From Cherax quadricarinatus (taxonomy: Eukaryota; Arthropoda; Malacostraca; Decapoda; Parastacidae), in assembly GCF_038502225.1 (NCBI RefSeq), contig NC_091346.1:9940293-10004292 (forward strand): DNA of 64,000 nucleotides, read 5' to 3'. Shown piece after piece: positions 21,000 through 33,855 of this stretch (positions are counted from its first letter, which is position 1; every line of letters starts with the position of its first letter). The position numbers were made by a program, and so were the translations under genes. The notes beneath the pieces are model-generated. The model was given only the letters and a program-made list of their open reading frames with translations, ran no database searches and had not been told where the DNA came from.

Positions 21000-22418
21000 A
21001 TCCCAAAGGTACAACGGAGTCCCTCCTAGATGATCTTACACAGGTAATGACATGGGGACAGGAAACGGGTCTCATCCTGAATCCATCCAAATGTGAAATC
21101 ATCTCAGTCAGTCAACAAGTGATAAATACAGTGAGATCAAAACTACCAGGAGCAGCAGTCATTGCCCCCACAAATAGTGTCTTGCTAGGAGCACCTCTGG
21201 GAAGCAATGCCATTGATGCAATTCTCAGGAAGAAATTGGAAGAGTTAAGGAAATAGAACAACGAATAGGCAATCTTGACACCCACGATGCCTTGTACCTT
21301 CTCACAAAGTGCTTGAGTCTGCCCAGGTTGACATATTTCCTAAGATGTGCACCTTCATATGATAACCCTATACTGCACGAATATGACAGTATCCTGAGGC
21401 AGATTTTTACGAAAGTACTTAACCTTACTCTAGAAGACGGGCAGTGGAACCAAGCTACACTTCCAGTCAGACTAGGAGGCACTGGTGTCCGCAAGTCATC
21501 ACAGATTGCGCTACCTGCTTTTCTGTCATGTAATGCATCCAGAGGGCTTGTAGGAGCGATTCTCCCTGAACATCTTAGGGACAAGATTGGAGTCCAGGAT
21601 CAAAAGTTCATTGACGGAGCCATGATCTGGGATAATCTAACGGGCTTTGAAACCAGACCTGCTCCCCCAACAACTACAAACAATAGCTCTAGGATGGTCC
21701 AATAGCCTCAACAATGCTTCAGAGTGTGTCAGGGAAGGATAGAGCCCACCTCCTGGCAGTGACAGCCCCTCGTGCAAGGGACTTTCTGTTGGCTGTTCCC
21801 AACTCAGCCTTGGTACACGCCTCGACCACAGACCATCCGCATCGGTGTTGCCCTTCGACTTGCCGCCCCTATTCTCGCCGAACACAGGTGTATTTGTGGC
21901 AGTGAAACAGCAGACCGATTCGGGTACCATGGTCTTGTATGTCTTAGTCAGAGGGAAAGATTGCAAGACATGTAGAGGTTAATAACATTATCAAGAGGAG
22001 CCTCACAACAGCCGGATGCACAGCAGTAAGGGAGCCACCCCAGCTATGCAGATCTGATGGCAGCCAGAAACGTCCAGATAGTATCACCCTTCGAGCCTGG
22101 ACAGACGGTAAGCAGGTGGTGAGGGACTATTCATGTGCTGATACCTATCTCCAATACACCAGGGAGGAAGGAGGGGCAGCTGCCAGCTTCAGGGAGTCCC
22201 AAAAGTCTAGAAAATATGGAGAACTTGCCCATCATCATATGTTTGTTCCCATATGCTCAGAGACCCTTGGCTCATGGGAAAAGAATGCATCTAAATTCCT
22301 TGAGGAGCTGGGAAAAAGACTCATCGGGGTAACTAGGGATCCCAGGGCAGCTAGTTTTCTGTTCCAGCGGCTCAGTGCGGCCATCAAAATTATGCTTCAG
22401 ATGAATGGATGTAACTGA
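21000..22418 (+). pseudogene. REL-type non-LTR retrotransposon, copy 2 (5'-truncated)
   Basis: Starts after the RT catalytic site: LLDDLTQVMTWGQETGL, NSVLLGAPLGSNAID, LPRLTYFLRCAPSYDN, LPVRLGGTGVRK (to about 21,705). A frameshifted block follows with GTFCWLFPTQPW, VALRLAAPILAEHRCICG (a CxC metal-site-like element) and GLVCLSQRE. The C-terminal region (about 22,044-22,418) has RPDSITLRAWTDGKQ and VVRDYSCADTYLQ, a PD...D pattern typical of restriction-like endonucleases. That domain cuts target DNA in R2-assemblage elements. Three frames are needed to read it, so it is inactive. Clade not assigned. Confidence 0.75.
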
Positions 22419-22873
22419 TGTATGATGGTTACGGACCTCTTATCAATCATAACACTTCCATTACAATATATTCGGTCTCCTTTCCAAAAATTTGCTGCTT
22501 TTAAAGTATTGGATATATCAGAACAGAAATTAATTCACGCTTGCAATTATAAATCTACATTTATATAGATACACAGAAAGTACAATCAATTAATTTTGTC
22601 AAGGAGTCACCATCGTCGTTATAACCTGGGCTAAATGCATGTAGACTTTACTGCTCTCTTTACTATGAGTTGCCTGATATTACTTCTGCACAGGAGTTTG
22701 TCCACGATCTTTTTTACTGCAACTATACAAAACTTTATGTGTCTTCACACAACTTTATAAGTCAGATATTATTATGCAGCAACAAATTTCCATTTTAGCT
22801 AATAACATAAAAACAGTTATATAAAATGATGTAAAAAAAATGCTATAAACAGTAATCATGTGGTATTTTACCT
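22419..22873. other. unassigned spacer
   Basis: AT-rich, possibly including the 3' UTR of the REL-type LINE. No poly(A), simple tail or target duplication is evident. Confidence 0.35.
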
Positions 22874-25800
22874 CTACCACCAGCACACTCCCTGCCACCA
22901 GCACACTCCCTGCCACCAGCAAACTCCCTGCCACCAGCACACTCCCTGCCACCAGCACACTCCCTGCCACCAGCACACTCCCTGCCACCAGCACACTCGC
23001 TGCCACCAGCACACTCCCTGCCACCAGCACACTCCCTGCCACCAGCACACTCGCTGCCACCAGCACACTCGCTGCCACCAGCACACTCCCTGCCACCAGC
23101 ACACTCGCTGCCACCAGCACACTCCCTGCCACCAGCACACTCGCTGCCACCAGCACACTCACTGCCACCAGCACACTCACTGCCACCAGCACACTCGCTG
23201 CCACCAGCACACTCGCTGCCACCAGCACACTCCCTGCCACCAGCACACTCACTGCCACCAGCACACTCGCTGCCACCAGCACACTCGCTGCCACCAGCAC
23301 ACTCGCTGCCACCAGCACACTCGCTGCCACCAGCACACTCCCTGCCACCAGCACACTCGCTGCCACCAGCACACTCGCTGCCACCAGCACACTCGCTGCC
23401 ACCAGCACACTCCCTGCCACCAGCACACTCGCTGCCACCAGCACACTCCCTGCCACCAGCACACTCCCTGCCACCAGCACACTCGCTACCACCAGCACCC
23501 TCGCTGCCACCAGCACACTCACTGCCACCAGCACACTCGCTACCACCAGCACACTCGCTGCCACCAGCACACTCGCTACCACCAGCACACTCGCTGCCAC
23601 CAGCACACTCACTGCCACCAGCACACTCGCTGCCACCAGCACACTCGCTGCCACCAGCACACTCGCTGCCACCAGCACACTCGCTGCCACCAGCACACTC
23701 GCTGCCACCAGCACACTCGCTGCCACCAGCACACTCGCTGCCACCAGCACACTCGCTGCCACCAGCACACTCGCTGCCACCAGCACACTCGCTGCCACCA
23801 GCACACTCGCTGCCACCAGCACACTCGCTACCACCAGCACACTCGCTGCCACCAGCACACTCGCTGCCACCAGCACACTCGCTGCCACCAGCACACTCGC
23901 TGCCACCAGCACACTCGCTGCCACCAGCACACTCGCTGCCACCAGCACACTCCCTGCCACCAGCACACTCGCTGCCACCAGCACACTCGCTGCCACCAGC
24001 ACACTCCCTGCCACCAGCACACTCGCTGCCACCAGCACACTCGCTGCCACCAGCACACTCGCTGCCACCAGCACACTCGCTGCCACCAGCACACTCGCTG
24101 CCACCAGCACACTCGCTGCCACCAGCACACTCCCTGCCACCAGCACACTCCCTGCCACCAGCACACTCCCTGCCACTAGCACACTCGCTGCCACCAGCAC
24201 ACTCGCTGCCACCAGCACACTCGCTGCCACCAGCACACTCGCTGCCATCATCCTGCTATCATAGGCACACTCGCTGCCACCATCCTGCTACCACAGGCAC
24301 ACTCGCTGCCACCATCCTGCTACCATAGGCACACTCGCTGCCACCAGCACACTCGCTGCCACCAGCACACTCACTCCCACCAGTACACTCGCTGCCACCC
24401 GCACACTCGCTGCCACCAGCACACTCGCTGCCACCAGCACACTCGCTACCACCAGCACACTCGCTGCCACCAGCACACTCGCTACCACCAACACACTCAC
24501 TACCACCATCCTGCTACCACCAGCACACTCACTGCCATCAGCACACACGCTGCCACCAGCACACTCACTGCCATCAGCACACACGCTGCCACCAGCACAC
24601 TCACTGCCATCAGCACACACGCTGCCACCAGCACACTCACTACCACCATCCTGCTACCACCAGCACACTCGCTGCCACCAGCACACTCGCTACCACCAGC
24701 ACACTCAGTACCACCATCCTGCTACCACCAGCACACTCGCTGCCACCATCCTGCTATCATAGGCACACTCGCTGCCACCAGCACACTCGCTACCACCAGC
24801 ACACTCACTATCACCAGCACACTCACTACCACCATCCTGCTACCACCAGCACACTCGCTGCCATCATCCTGCTACCACCAGCACACTCGCTACCACCATT
24901 CTCCTACCACCAGCACACTCGCTACCGCCATCCTGCTACCTCCAGCACACTCGCTACCACCATCCTCCTACCACCAGCACACTCGCTGCCATCAGCACAC
25001 TTGCTGCCAACAGTACACTCTATACCACCAGCACACTCGCTGCCACCAGTACACTCGCTGCCACTAGCACAATCGCTGCCACCAGCACACTCGCTGCCAC
25101 CAGCACACTCCCTGCCACCAGCACACTCGCTGCCACCAGCACACTCGCTGCCACCAGCACACTCCCTGCCACCAGCACACTCGCTGCCACCAGCACACTC
25201 GCTGCCACCAGCACACTCGCTGCCACCAGCACACTCGCTGCCACCAGCACACTCGCTGCCACCAGCACACTCGCTGCCACCAGCACACTCGCTGCCACCA
25301 GCACACTCCCTGCCACCAGCACACTCCCTGCCACCAGCACACTCCCTGCCACTAGCACACTCGCTGCCACCAGCACACTCGCTGCCACCAGCACACTCGC
25401 TGCCACCAGCACACTCGCTGCCATCATCCTGCTATCATAGGCACACTCGCTGCCACCATCCTGCTACCACAGGCACACTCGCTGCCACCATCCTGCTACC
25501 ATAGGCACACTCGCTGCCACCAGCACACTCGCTGCCACCAGCACACTCACTCCCACCAGTACACTCGCTGCCACCCGCACACTCGCTGCCACCAGCACAC
25601 TCGCTGCCACCAGCACACTCGCTACCACCAGCACACTCGCTGCCACCAGCACACTCGCTACCACCAACACACTCACTACCACCATCCTGCTACCACCAGC
25701 ACACTCACTGCCATCAGCACACACGCTGCCACCAGCACACTCACTGCCATCAGCACACACGCTGCCACCAGCACACTCACTGCCATCAGCACACACGCTG

Positions 25801-27600
25801 CCACCAGCACACTCACTACCACCATCCTGCTACCACCAGCACACTCGCTGCCACCAGCACACTCGCTACCACCAGCACACTCAGTACCACCATCCTGCTA
25901 CCACCAGCACACTCGCTGCCACCATCCTGCTATCATAGGCACACTCGCTGCCACCAGCACACTCGCTACCACCAGCACACTCACTATCACCAGCACACTC
26001 ACTACCACCATCCTGCTACCACCAGCACACTCGCTGCCATCATCCTGCTACCACCAGCACACTCGCTACCACCATTCTCCTACCACCAGCACACTCGCTA
26101 CCGCCATCCTGCTACCTCCAGCACACTCGCTACCACCATCCTCCTACCACCAGCACACTCGCTGCCATCAGCACACTTGCTGCCAACAGTACACTCTATA
26201 CCACCAGCACACTCGCTGCCACCAGTACACTCGCTGCCACTAGCACAATCGCTGCCACCAGCACACTCGATGCCACCAGCACACTCGCTGCCACCAGCAC
26301 ACGCTGCCACCAGCACACTCGCTGCCACCATCACACACGCTGCCACCAGCACACTCGCTGCCACCAGCACACTCGCTGCACCAGCACACTCACTGCCACC
26401 AGCACACACTCTGCCACCAGCACACGCTGCCACCAGCACACTCGCTGCCACTAGCACAGTGGCGGCCACCAGCAAACTCGCTGCCACCAGCAAACTCGCT
26501 GCCAACAGCACACTCGCTACCACCAGCATTTTTGCTGCCACCAGCACACTCGCTGCCACCAGGAAACTCGCTCCCACAATCCTGCTACCACCAGCACACT
26601 CGCTGCCACCATCCTGCTACTACTAGCACATTCGCTGGCATGATCCTGCTACCACCGGCACACTCGCTGCCACCATCCTGCTACCACTAGCACATTCGCT
26701 GGCATTATCCTGCTACCACCAGCACATTCGCTGCCACCATCCTACTACCACCAGCACATTCGCTGCCACCATCCTACTACCACCAGCACACTCGCTACCA
26801 CCATCCTGCTACCACAAGCACACTCGCTGCCACCAGCACACTCGCTGCCACCATCACACTCGCTGCCACCATCACATTCGCTGCCACCAGTAAACTCGCT
26901 GTCACTAGCAAACTCGCTGCCACCAGCACACTCGCTGTCACTGGCACACTTGCTGCCACCAGCACTTTCGCTGTCACTAGTACAATCGCTGCCACCAGCA
27001 CAGTCGCTACCTGCATCCTACTACCACCAGCACACTCGCTGCCACCAGAAAAACTCGCTACCATAAATCCTGCTTCCACCAGCACACTCGCTATGACCAT
27101 CCTGCTACCATCAGCACACTCGCTATCACCTTACTGCTATCACCATGCTGCTGCCACCATCCTGCTTCCACCAGCACACTGGCTACCATCATCCTACTAC
27201 CACCAGCACACTCGCTACCATCATCCTACTACCACCAGCACTCTCGCTATCACCATCCTTCTACCACCAGCACACTCGCTACCACCATCCTGCTACCACC
27301 AGCACACTCGCTACTACCATCCTGCTACCACCATCCTGGTACCACCAGCACACTCGCTAACACAATCCTGCTACCTCCAGGACACTCGCTGGCACCAGCC
27401 AACTCGCTACCACCATCCTACTACCACCAGGACATTCGGTAGCACCATCCTGCTACCACTGGCTCACTCGCTACCACCATCCTGCTACCACCAACACAAT
27501 CGCTACCACCATCCTGCTACCACCAGAACACTCGCTATCAGCATGCTGCTACCAGTAGCACATTCGCTACCACCATCCTACTACCATCAGCACACTTTAG
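22874..27600 (+). repeat. 18-bp minisatellite array (main block)
   Basis: Unit CACCAGCACACTCGCTGC with variants TCCCTGC, TCACTGC and TCGCTACC; nearly regular to about 24,250. After that an 'atcctgctacc' element is mixed in and the units become irregular toward 27,600. About 4.7 kb. Because 18 is a multiple of three and the unit has no stop, several frames stay open for hundreds of codons (TSTLAA on plus, SVLVAA on minus); I do not regard these as genes. The plus strand is C-rich and G-poor. Confidence 0.95.
23911..26262 (+). repeat. 1,176-bp tandem duplication within the minisatellite
   Basis: The irregular landmark 'ccatcatcctgctatcatag' at 24,245 recurs at 25,421, and 'gccaacagtacactctatac' at 25,006 recurs near 26,182. 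All landmarks are offset by exactly 1,176 bp and the sequence between them is almost identical. The period is not a multiple of 18, so this is a segmental duplication over the array. Edges are approximate because they fall in uniform repeat. Confidence 0.85.
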
Positions 27601-27739
27601 GTCTATGTCCCCCCCCCTGTGAGGGTTACCCACCCAGTCTGATCATCTCCACTCAAGGATGGAGCACTTCACCAGACCCAGCAGCACAAGCTAGTCAGGT
27701 CCGACTCACACCCACCCACACCCACTCATGTATTTATCT

Positions 27740-28740
27740 AACCTATTTTTAAAACTACACAACGTTTTAGCCTCAATAACTGTACTCGGGAGTTTGTTCC
27801 ACTCATCCACAACTCTATTATCAAACCAGTGGTTTCCTATATCCTTCCTGAATCTGAATTTTTCCAACTTGAAACAATTGCTGCGAGTTCTGTCTTAACT
27901 GGAAATTTTCAGCACTTTATTTACATCCCCTTTATTTATTCCTGTTTTCGATTTATACACCTCATATCCCCCTAATTCTACGACTTTCGAGAGTGCGCAG
28001 ATTCAGGGTCCTCAGTCTATCCTCATAGGGAAGATTTTTGATACATGGGATCATCTTTGTCGTCCTCCTCTGTACGTTTTCCAGAGCATTTATATCAATT
28101 CTGTAATATGGTGACCAGAACTGAGCAGCATAATCTAAATGAGGCCTAACCAAGGATATATAGAGATGAAGAACAATCTGAGGACTTTCTATTTTTATAC
28201 TTCTAGATATGAAGCCAAGAATTCTGTTAGCTTTATTGCGAACACTTATGCACTGTTGTCTTCGTTTTAGATTACTGCTAACCAGAACTCCTAAATCCTT
28301 TTCGCAATCAGTAGTATTAAGATCTACATTATTTACTTTATATGTGGCATGGTTATTTAACTGTCCAACATTTAGAACTTTGCATTTGTCAATATTAAAC
28401 TGCATCTGCCACTTCTCCGACAATTGCATGAGCCTATACAAATCATCCTGGAATGCTCTAGTGTCCTCATTAGAATGAATTGGACGGCCTATTTTGTTGT
28501 CATCAGCAAATTTGCTTATGTCTCTATTTATTCCCTCATCTATGTCGTTTATGAAAATTGTGAACAACAACGGGCCCAACACTGGACCCTGAGGAACACC
28601 GCTTGTGAGGTGCCCCATTCTGATTTCTACCCATTTATGCAAACTGTGCTGCCTATTTGTCAGCCATGCCTCTATCCAGGAAAAAAATTCTCTTCCTATT
28701 CCGTGTGCCTTAAGTTTCCTCAATAGCCTCTAGTGTGGAA
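27740..28740 (-). pseudogene. CR1 copy 2 ORF2, RT C-terminal half and tail
   Basis: Minus strand from 28,738: KLKAHGIGREFFSWIEAWL, motif B SGVPQGPVLGPLLF, catalytic FADDNKIGR with both Asp residues, WQMQFNIDKCKVLNVG, LRTLNLRTLESRRIRG. Beyond the stop at about 27,962 the sequence continues in another frame to the family C-terminus near 27,740. The region covers what copy 1 lost. Confidence 0.85.
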
Positions 28741-28846
28741 CTCTATCGAAAGCCTTACTGAAGTTCATATGCACAACATCATATTCATTACCATGATCTA
28801 CCTCCTCAAACACCTTAGTGAAAAAAGTTAGTAAATTCGTAAGACA

Positions 28847-29773
28847 TTAACGCCCCTTTGTAAAACCGTGTTGAGATTCATTAATCAATCTGTCTCTGTC
28901 ATGATGGCTACAAATTGCTTCGGCAATTATTGATTCCATAAATTTTCCCACTATGGAGGTAAGGCTTATTGGTCTATACTTCGAAGCCAAGAACCTGTCA
29001 CCTACCTTGTAAATAGGTATTACATTTGCCATTTTCCACTTATCAGGCACTATGCCAGTTTGTAGTGATATGTTAAAAAGATTAGCCAAAGGCATGCTAA
29101 GTTCCTCTTTACATTCCTTTAACGCCCTGGCAAACAGTTCATCAGGGCCTGGGGAATTGTTAGGTTTTAATTTCTCTATTTGTCTGATGACCATGTCACT
29201 AGTTACCACAATCGTACATAGTTTATTATCCTGTTCTACATAATCTATTATTTCATGAATATCGCTAGTATTTTCCTGGGTGAAAACTGAGAGGAAGTAG
29301 GTATTTAGAATTTCACATATATCCCTATCACTGTTAGTGATCTGACTAGAGTTACTCTTAAGTGGGCCAATCTTGTCCCTAATCTTACTTCTGTATACCT
29401 GAAAGAACCCTTTTGTGTTAGTCTTTGAATCCCTTGCGACCTTAGCCTCATAATCTCTTTTTGCTTTCCTTATTCCTTTCTTTATTTCTCTCTTTAACTG
29501 AATATGTTGATTTCTTAACTGCCCATCCCCTCTTTTGATACGCCTATATATGCCTCTCTTATGACCAATGAGATGTTTTAATCTATTGGTCATCCATTTA
29601 GCACCATTTTTGCTAGATCTAATTTCCCTACTCGGAACAAAAGTTGTCTGGGCAGCTAGAACTATGCTCTGAAAAACGTCATATTGGCAACCAAGATCCC
29701 CTACCTGACCCATAGTCAGGACATCCCAATTTAGCCCACCCAGGTAATTTTTCAGTTCCATGAAGTCGGCCAA
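28847..29773 (-). pseudogene. CR1 copy 2 ORF2, connector and RT N-terminal half
   Basis: Minus strand: DFMELKNYLGGLNWD, MTNRLKHLIGHKRGIYRR, KPNNSPGPDELFARALKE, WKMANVIPIYKVGDR, YRPISLTSIVGKFMES, ending NESQHGFTKGR. A 308-codon uninterrupted frame, the longest intact coding stretch of either CR1 copy. Motif A follows across a frameshift at about 28,846. Confidence 0.85.
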
Positions 29774-30530
29774 GTGAAAATCTGGGACAGAGATTTGATT
29801 GCAGTTATCTGGGTAATTCCATGATATATATTAAAACTGAGTGATTTGTGATCACTTTCCCCAAGTTCATCATTAACCTCAAGATTATTAATTAGTGAAT
29901 CTTTGTTGGCAAGAACGAAGTCAAGCAGATTGTTTCCTCTAGTTGGTTCTGTTACAACCTGTTCTAAAAAGCAATCCTGAACCGTATCAAGAAAGTCACT
30001 AGACTCAAGATTTGCTGTCATATTGTTCCAGTCAATTTGTCTAAAGTTAAAATCTCCCATTATCATAACATTTTCATATCTAGATTCCTTATGAATTTCG
30101 TCCCATAACAGCTTACTGCACTCCCTATCAAGGTTTGGGGGCCTATAAATCACACCCAAAATTAATTTGTCACGTCCCTCGAGAAACTGAAGCCAAACAG
30201 ATTCTGTGTTCGATGTTTCTAATCTTATATCATGTCTAAGACAGCAATTTAAATTTTCTCTGACTTACATCGCCACTCCACCACCCTTCCTATTGACTCT
30301 ATCAGTGTGGAATAGTTTATAACCCTGTATGTTGCATTGAGAAGGCATTTATTTGTCTTTCAGGTTGAACCAGGTCTCTGTTATACCAATAATATCTATA
30401 TTACCTGCACTTGCAAGTAATCTTAGCTCATCTATCTTATTTCTTAGACTCCTACTATTTGTATAGTAAACCTTAAGGGAGCTAGTCACTCGTTGCCCTC
30501 TACTATCTTTGTTTGTTTATTGATCAATTT
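29752..30530 (-). pseudogene. CR1 copy 2 ORF2, APE-type endonuclease
   Basis: Minus strand: SLKVYYTNSR, GITETWF, GGGVAM followed by a TAA at 30,267-30,265, then YRPPNLDRE, MGDFNFRQIDW, LLDFVLANKD and ESDHKSL. All catalytic motifs are visible. A second stop lies near 30,350. The TAA after GGGVAM coincides with that of copy 1. Confidence 0.8.
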
Positions 30531-30668
30531 ATTTGCCATTACTAGCAACTTTATTTTGAATATTGACTTTTAAACATATCCCTGAGGTATCCCGGTAATA
30601 ACTGCTGTTTTTAACCCTAATGCTGCAGCTTGATTGTTTCCCACAAACACCCATACCTCTATAATCTA

Positions 30669-31504
30669 TCAGTTTAAATTCCTAGAAAAGTCATCAATTA
30701 CCCTCTCAAATGAATTGGCTAATGTAACCACTCCATCCCCAGAGAGATGAACCCCATCCCTTGCATACATATCATGTTTGCCAAAGAATAGGTCCCAGTT
30801 ATCAATGAATGGGATTGTAAGTTCCTTGCAGTACCTGACTTGCCAGCAATTTATACCAGTTGCCCTAGACATCCATTCATTGCCCACTCCCTTTCTAGGC
30901 AAGATGCTACGTATGACTGGGATCTCTCCCTTATACTTAACTACTTCTATGGCTGACCTGTACTTATCCAGCAGCTCCTCTCTCCTTCCCTTCCCAATGT
31001 CATTACCCCTAGCACTAAGACAGATAATGGGCTTGTTCTCATTACCTGCCACCATATTATCCAACCTGCTGACTATGTCACCAACACCAGCTCCAGGAAG
31101 ACACTGTCTGACCTTTCTGTCTCTGTTACAAAATGCATGGTTCATATACCTTACCTGAGAATCGCCTATTAATATATTCTAACCCTGATTAGCAGGGGAA
31201 TCAGTGGTACCTTCAACCTCACTAACCACTGAAGTACACTCGTCTTGGAGAACAGAGAATCGATTTCCTACCTTTACATCTTCTCTAACTCTCCTCATCT
31301 TCCTCCTGAACTGTGAACCATTTGCCACTTAACGCAGCTGCCACTATCACTGCTGGTGACCATTTCCTCCTTACCAGCTAAATCCTTCTCACACTCGCTC
31401 CCAAACTCATCTACGCGACGCTTCCGCCTCCTATTTTCCTCCTGAAGAAGTAGAATCTCCTTCAACACTTGAACCTGAGATTCTAAAATGCTCCAACAAT
31501 CCAT
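30669..31504 (-). pseudogene. CR1 copy 2 ORF1: coiled coil + SGNH-like domain
   Basis: Starts at 31,504 (MDCWSILESQVQVL) with the LLLQEENRRRKRR coiled coil. After a frameshift it reads GDSQVRY (block I), LSARGND (block III; the usual GGND here has Arg in place of the first Gly) and MYARDGVHLS (block V), ending at 30,669. Length and order match copy 1. Inactive. Confidence 0.8.
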
Positions 31505-31573
31505 GGTGCTTGGTAACAGCCCACGCTAACTCCCAAGAGCTTAGGCAGGTTTGACCGCAGGTGACCACTGACC

Positions 31574-32235
31574 ATCATCCTGCTACCACCCTCCTGCTAC
31601 CACGATCACACTCGCTACCATCATCCTGCTCCCACCAGCACACTCGCTTCCACCATCCTGCTACCACCAGCACACTCACTACCACCAACTTGCTACCACC
31701 AGCACTCTTGCTTCCACCATCCTGGTACCACCAGCACACTCGCTACCACCATCCTGCTACCACCAGCACACTCGCTACCACAATCTTGGTACCACCAGCA
31801 CACTCGCTACCACCATCCTGCTACCACCAGGACACTCGCTGCCACCATCCTGCTACCACCAGCACACTCGCTACCACCATCTTGCTGTCACCAGCACACC
31901 CGCTGCCACCATCCTGCTACCACCAGGACACTCGCTGCCACCATCTTGCTACCACCAGCACACTCGCTACCATCTTCCTGCTACCACCAGCACACTCGCT
32001 ACCATCATTCTGCTACCACCAGCACACTCGCTACCACCACCCTGCTACCACGAGCACACTCGCCAGCAACACCCTTCTACCACGAGCACGCCCGCTACCA
32101 CCATCCTGCTACCACCAGCAGCAGCACACTTGTTACTATCATCCTACCTCTACCACCAGCACACTCGACCATCCGACCCTTATGACCATCATTACCACAC
32201 TACTACCATCCCACCTCTACTAACATTTTAAGTAC
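31574..32235 (+). repeat. 18-bp minisatellite, distal block
   Basis: Resumes directly after the CR1 5' end with 'catcctgctaccaccagcac' and 'cactcgctaccac' units, degenerating after about 32,100 into 'accaccagcacactcgacc'. Same repeat vocabulary as 26.6-27.6 kb. Confidence 0.9.
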
Positions 32236-32445
32236 ATTCCATACAACCTTTCTTCCTTTATGACCATTACAATCACACTCGCTGCCACCATCCCGGCTCT
32301 ACGACCTTCACAATCGCCCGTTACACCCATCAGTATAGTTGAAGTACCAACCTCTCTCTTACACCACTACTGCCATTAATATCGCAAAAGCCATCACTAT
32401 AACAAATACCTCCTACTATTGTTAAGCATGACTGCTATAATGAAC
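32236..32445. repeat. degenerate CA-rich minisatellite edge
   Basis: Only scattered 'cactcgctgccaccatc' and 'accactactgcc' traces survive. The same kind of CA/ACC-rich sequence continues at 43,618 on the other side of the LTR retrotransposon, so the element entered this decaying edge. Confidence 0.6.
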
Positions 32446-32450
32446 CCTGT

Positions 32451-33205
32451 TGTTATGCAGGGTTCTGCATGACATTGTAATGTACATATAGTGAAGTGTG
32501 CGATAATAGTATGAAGGTTATATTTGTAAAGTATAATTTTATAATTCATAATGTGCATTTGGGGGTACTGTAAAGTACTGTAAAGTACTCTAACTGTAAT
32601 TATAAAGAAATACTGCTAGGCATTTATTTTCCAACTGTGTTTGGGTACGCGGGTTACGCGTGGCTGGGAAGAGTCACGTGGAGTCTGCATGGTGTGGAGG
32701 CTGGCGTCGGAGATGCTGTGTATTTAAGCTAAATTTGTAGTTGTGTACTCCTTTTGTTTAGCTAACTCAAGCCATATGCTCTTCTATGGTTTACCTGTAC
32801 GCTCACCCAGGCTCTGACATGGTCAGGGTGCTGTGGGATGAGTGAGGAAATAAGAAATGGGGTTGGTATTGGAGTAGTGCCGGCCTGGTGGTTATTGTGG
32901 CTGGACCTCTAGCCCCCTGCTCCTCGTGCCCGCTATTTGGGTCGTTTAGGATAGGAGATACATGAAAGTGTTTTCTAGAGTGTGTATATAGTGTTATGTT
33001 GAATAAATAGATGTATTTTCCTAACTGGGATTTTTGCCTAGCCCTCTGTTAACCAAACCATTGAAGTAACAAATACTTGTTTATCGTATTCTGTTTTGAC
33101 AGGGATAGCCCTGAGTGGCCTGTTTATGCCTGAGATGTGTGTAACTTTTACCTTTGCCCTTAGACAAGGCTCTAGCCCCCAGGTATCCCACTTTTCTGCG
33201 TAACA
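32451..33205 (+). repeat. 5' LTR of the Gmr1-like element
   Basis: 755 bp, TGTTATGCAG to CTGCGTAACA, an inverted pair of 10 bases with one mismatch. Contains TATTTAAG at 32,721-32,728 as a probable TATA box and AATAAA at 33,002. It matches the 3' LTR after removal of the two insertions there. TGGGGGCCTG at 33,206 directly after the LTR is the candidate tRNA primer-binding site, since such sites begin with TGG. Confidence 0.9.
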
Positions 33206-33341
33206 TGGGGGCCTGTATATAGGAGAATTATCAAATTTTATGTGGTAATTCAAGTTTGCAACCTGGAAAATCAAAAACTATTCTTTACTGGGTTGGTCAT
33301 AGGAAGCATTCACTATAACACTCACACTAAAATGATAATTT

Positions 33342-33658
33342 AACTTTGTGTACAACATTGCTGGTTTTTAGGGTGTTAATATTAACTAATACCCTGTGCA
33401 TAATTTACCTTTGTGTGCAACTTTGCTGGTTTTTAGGGTGTTATTAATTAATACTCTGTGCATAATTTACCTTTGTGTGCAATATTGTTGGTTTTAGGGT
33501 GTTATTAATTAATACTCTGTGAATAATTTACCTTTCTGTGCCATATTGTTGATTTTTAGGGTGTTATTAATACCTGATATTTTGTGCATAATTTACCCTT
33601 ACACGTACAATCTTGCTGATTTTTAGGGGGTTATGTTTAACTAAATTTCTGGGAATAA
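33342..33658 (+). repeat. ~61-67-bp tandem repeat in the retroelement leader
   Basis: Five diverged units containing 'tttacctttgtgtgcaa', 'ttgctggtttttagggtgtt' and 'ctctgtgcataa', starting near 33,342, 33,406, 33,467, 33,528 and 33,593. They lie between the primer-binding site and the gag start in the untranslated leader. Function unknown; the region would be in the genomic RNA. Confidence 0.8.
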
Positions 33659-33855
33659 CTGTCTTTTGCAGGTGCAATAGCTCCATTTTTTCTGCCAGGG
33701 TTTTCTTTTTGTGTACAATCCTGTTTAATTTGAGGGAGTCACATGACAACTCCTTGTGAATATACTTCAGTATATGTGCTTTGCTGTGTGCTTTATTATT
33801 TTATATCAGTAAGTTCTGTGGCTGGTAGTAAGATTTGGTGCTATCATTTCCCAAA

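Larger units (their letters stand above)
27601..31573 (-). mobile_element. CR1-type LINE, copy 2 (full length)
   Basis: Inverted, inserted in the 18-bp minisatellite, which stops near 27,600 and resumes at 31,574. The 5' end 'ggtcagtggtcacctgcgg' (31,573) matches copy 1 at 7419. ORF1, ORF2 and a 3' UTR ending in 'gtgggtgtgggtgggtgtg' (about 27,710) are present, total about 3.9 kb. The array-element junctions carry no clear target duplication. ORFs contain a few frameshifts and stops. Confidence 0.9.

Noticed and set aside
22755..24264. Long frames of TSTLAA or SVLVAA repeats (up to about 500 codons), resembling a mucin or an antifreeze protein
   Set aside because: The 18-bp unit is a multiple of three without stops, so three or more frames on both strands stay open together. 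Composition drifts as noncoding satellite and it is cut by transposons.
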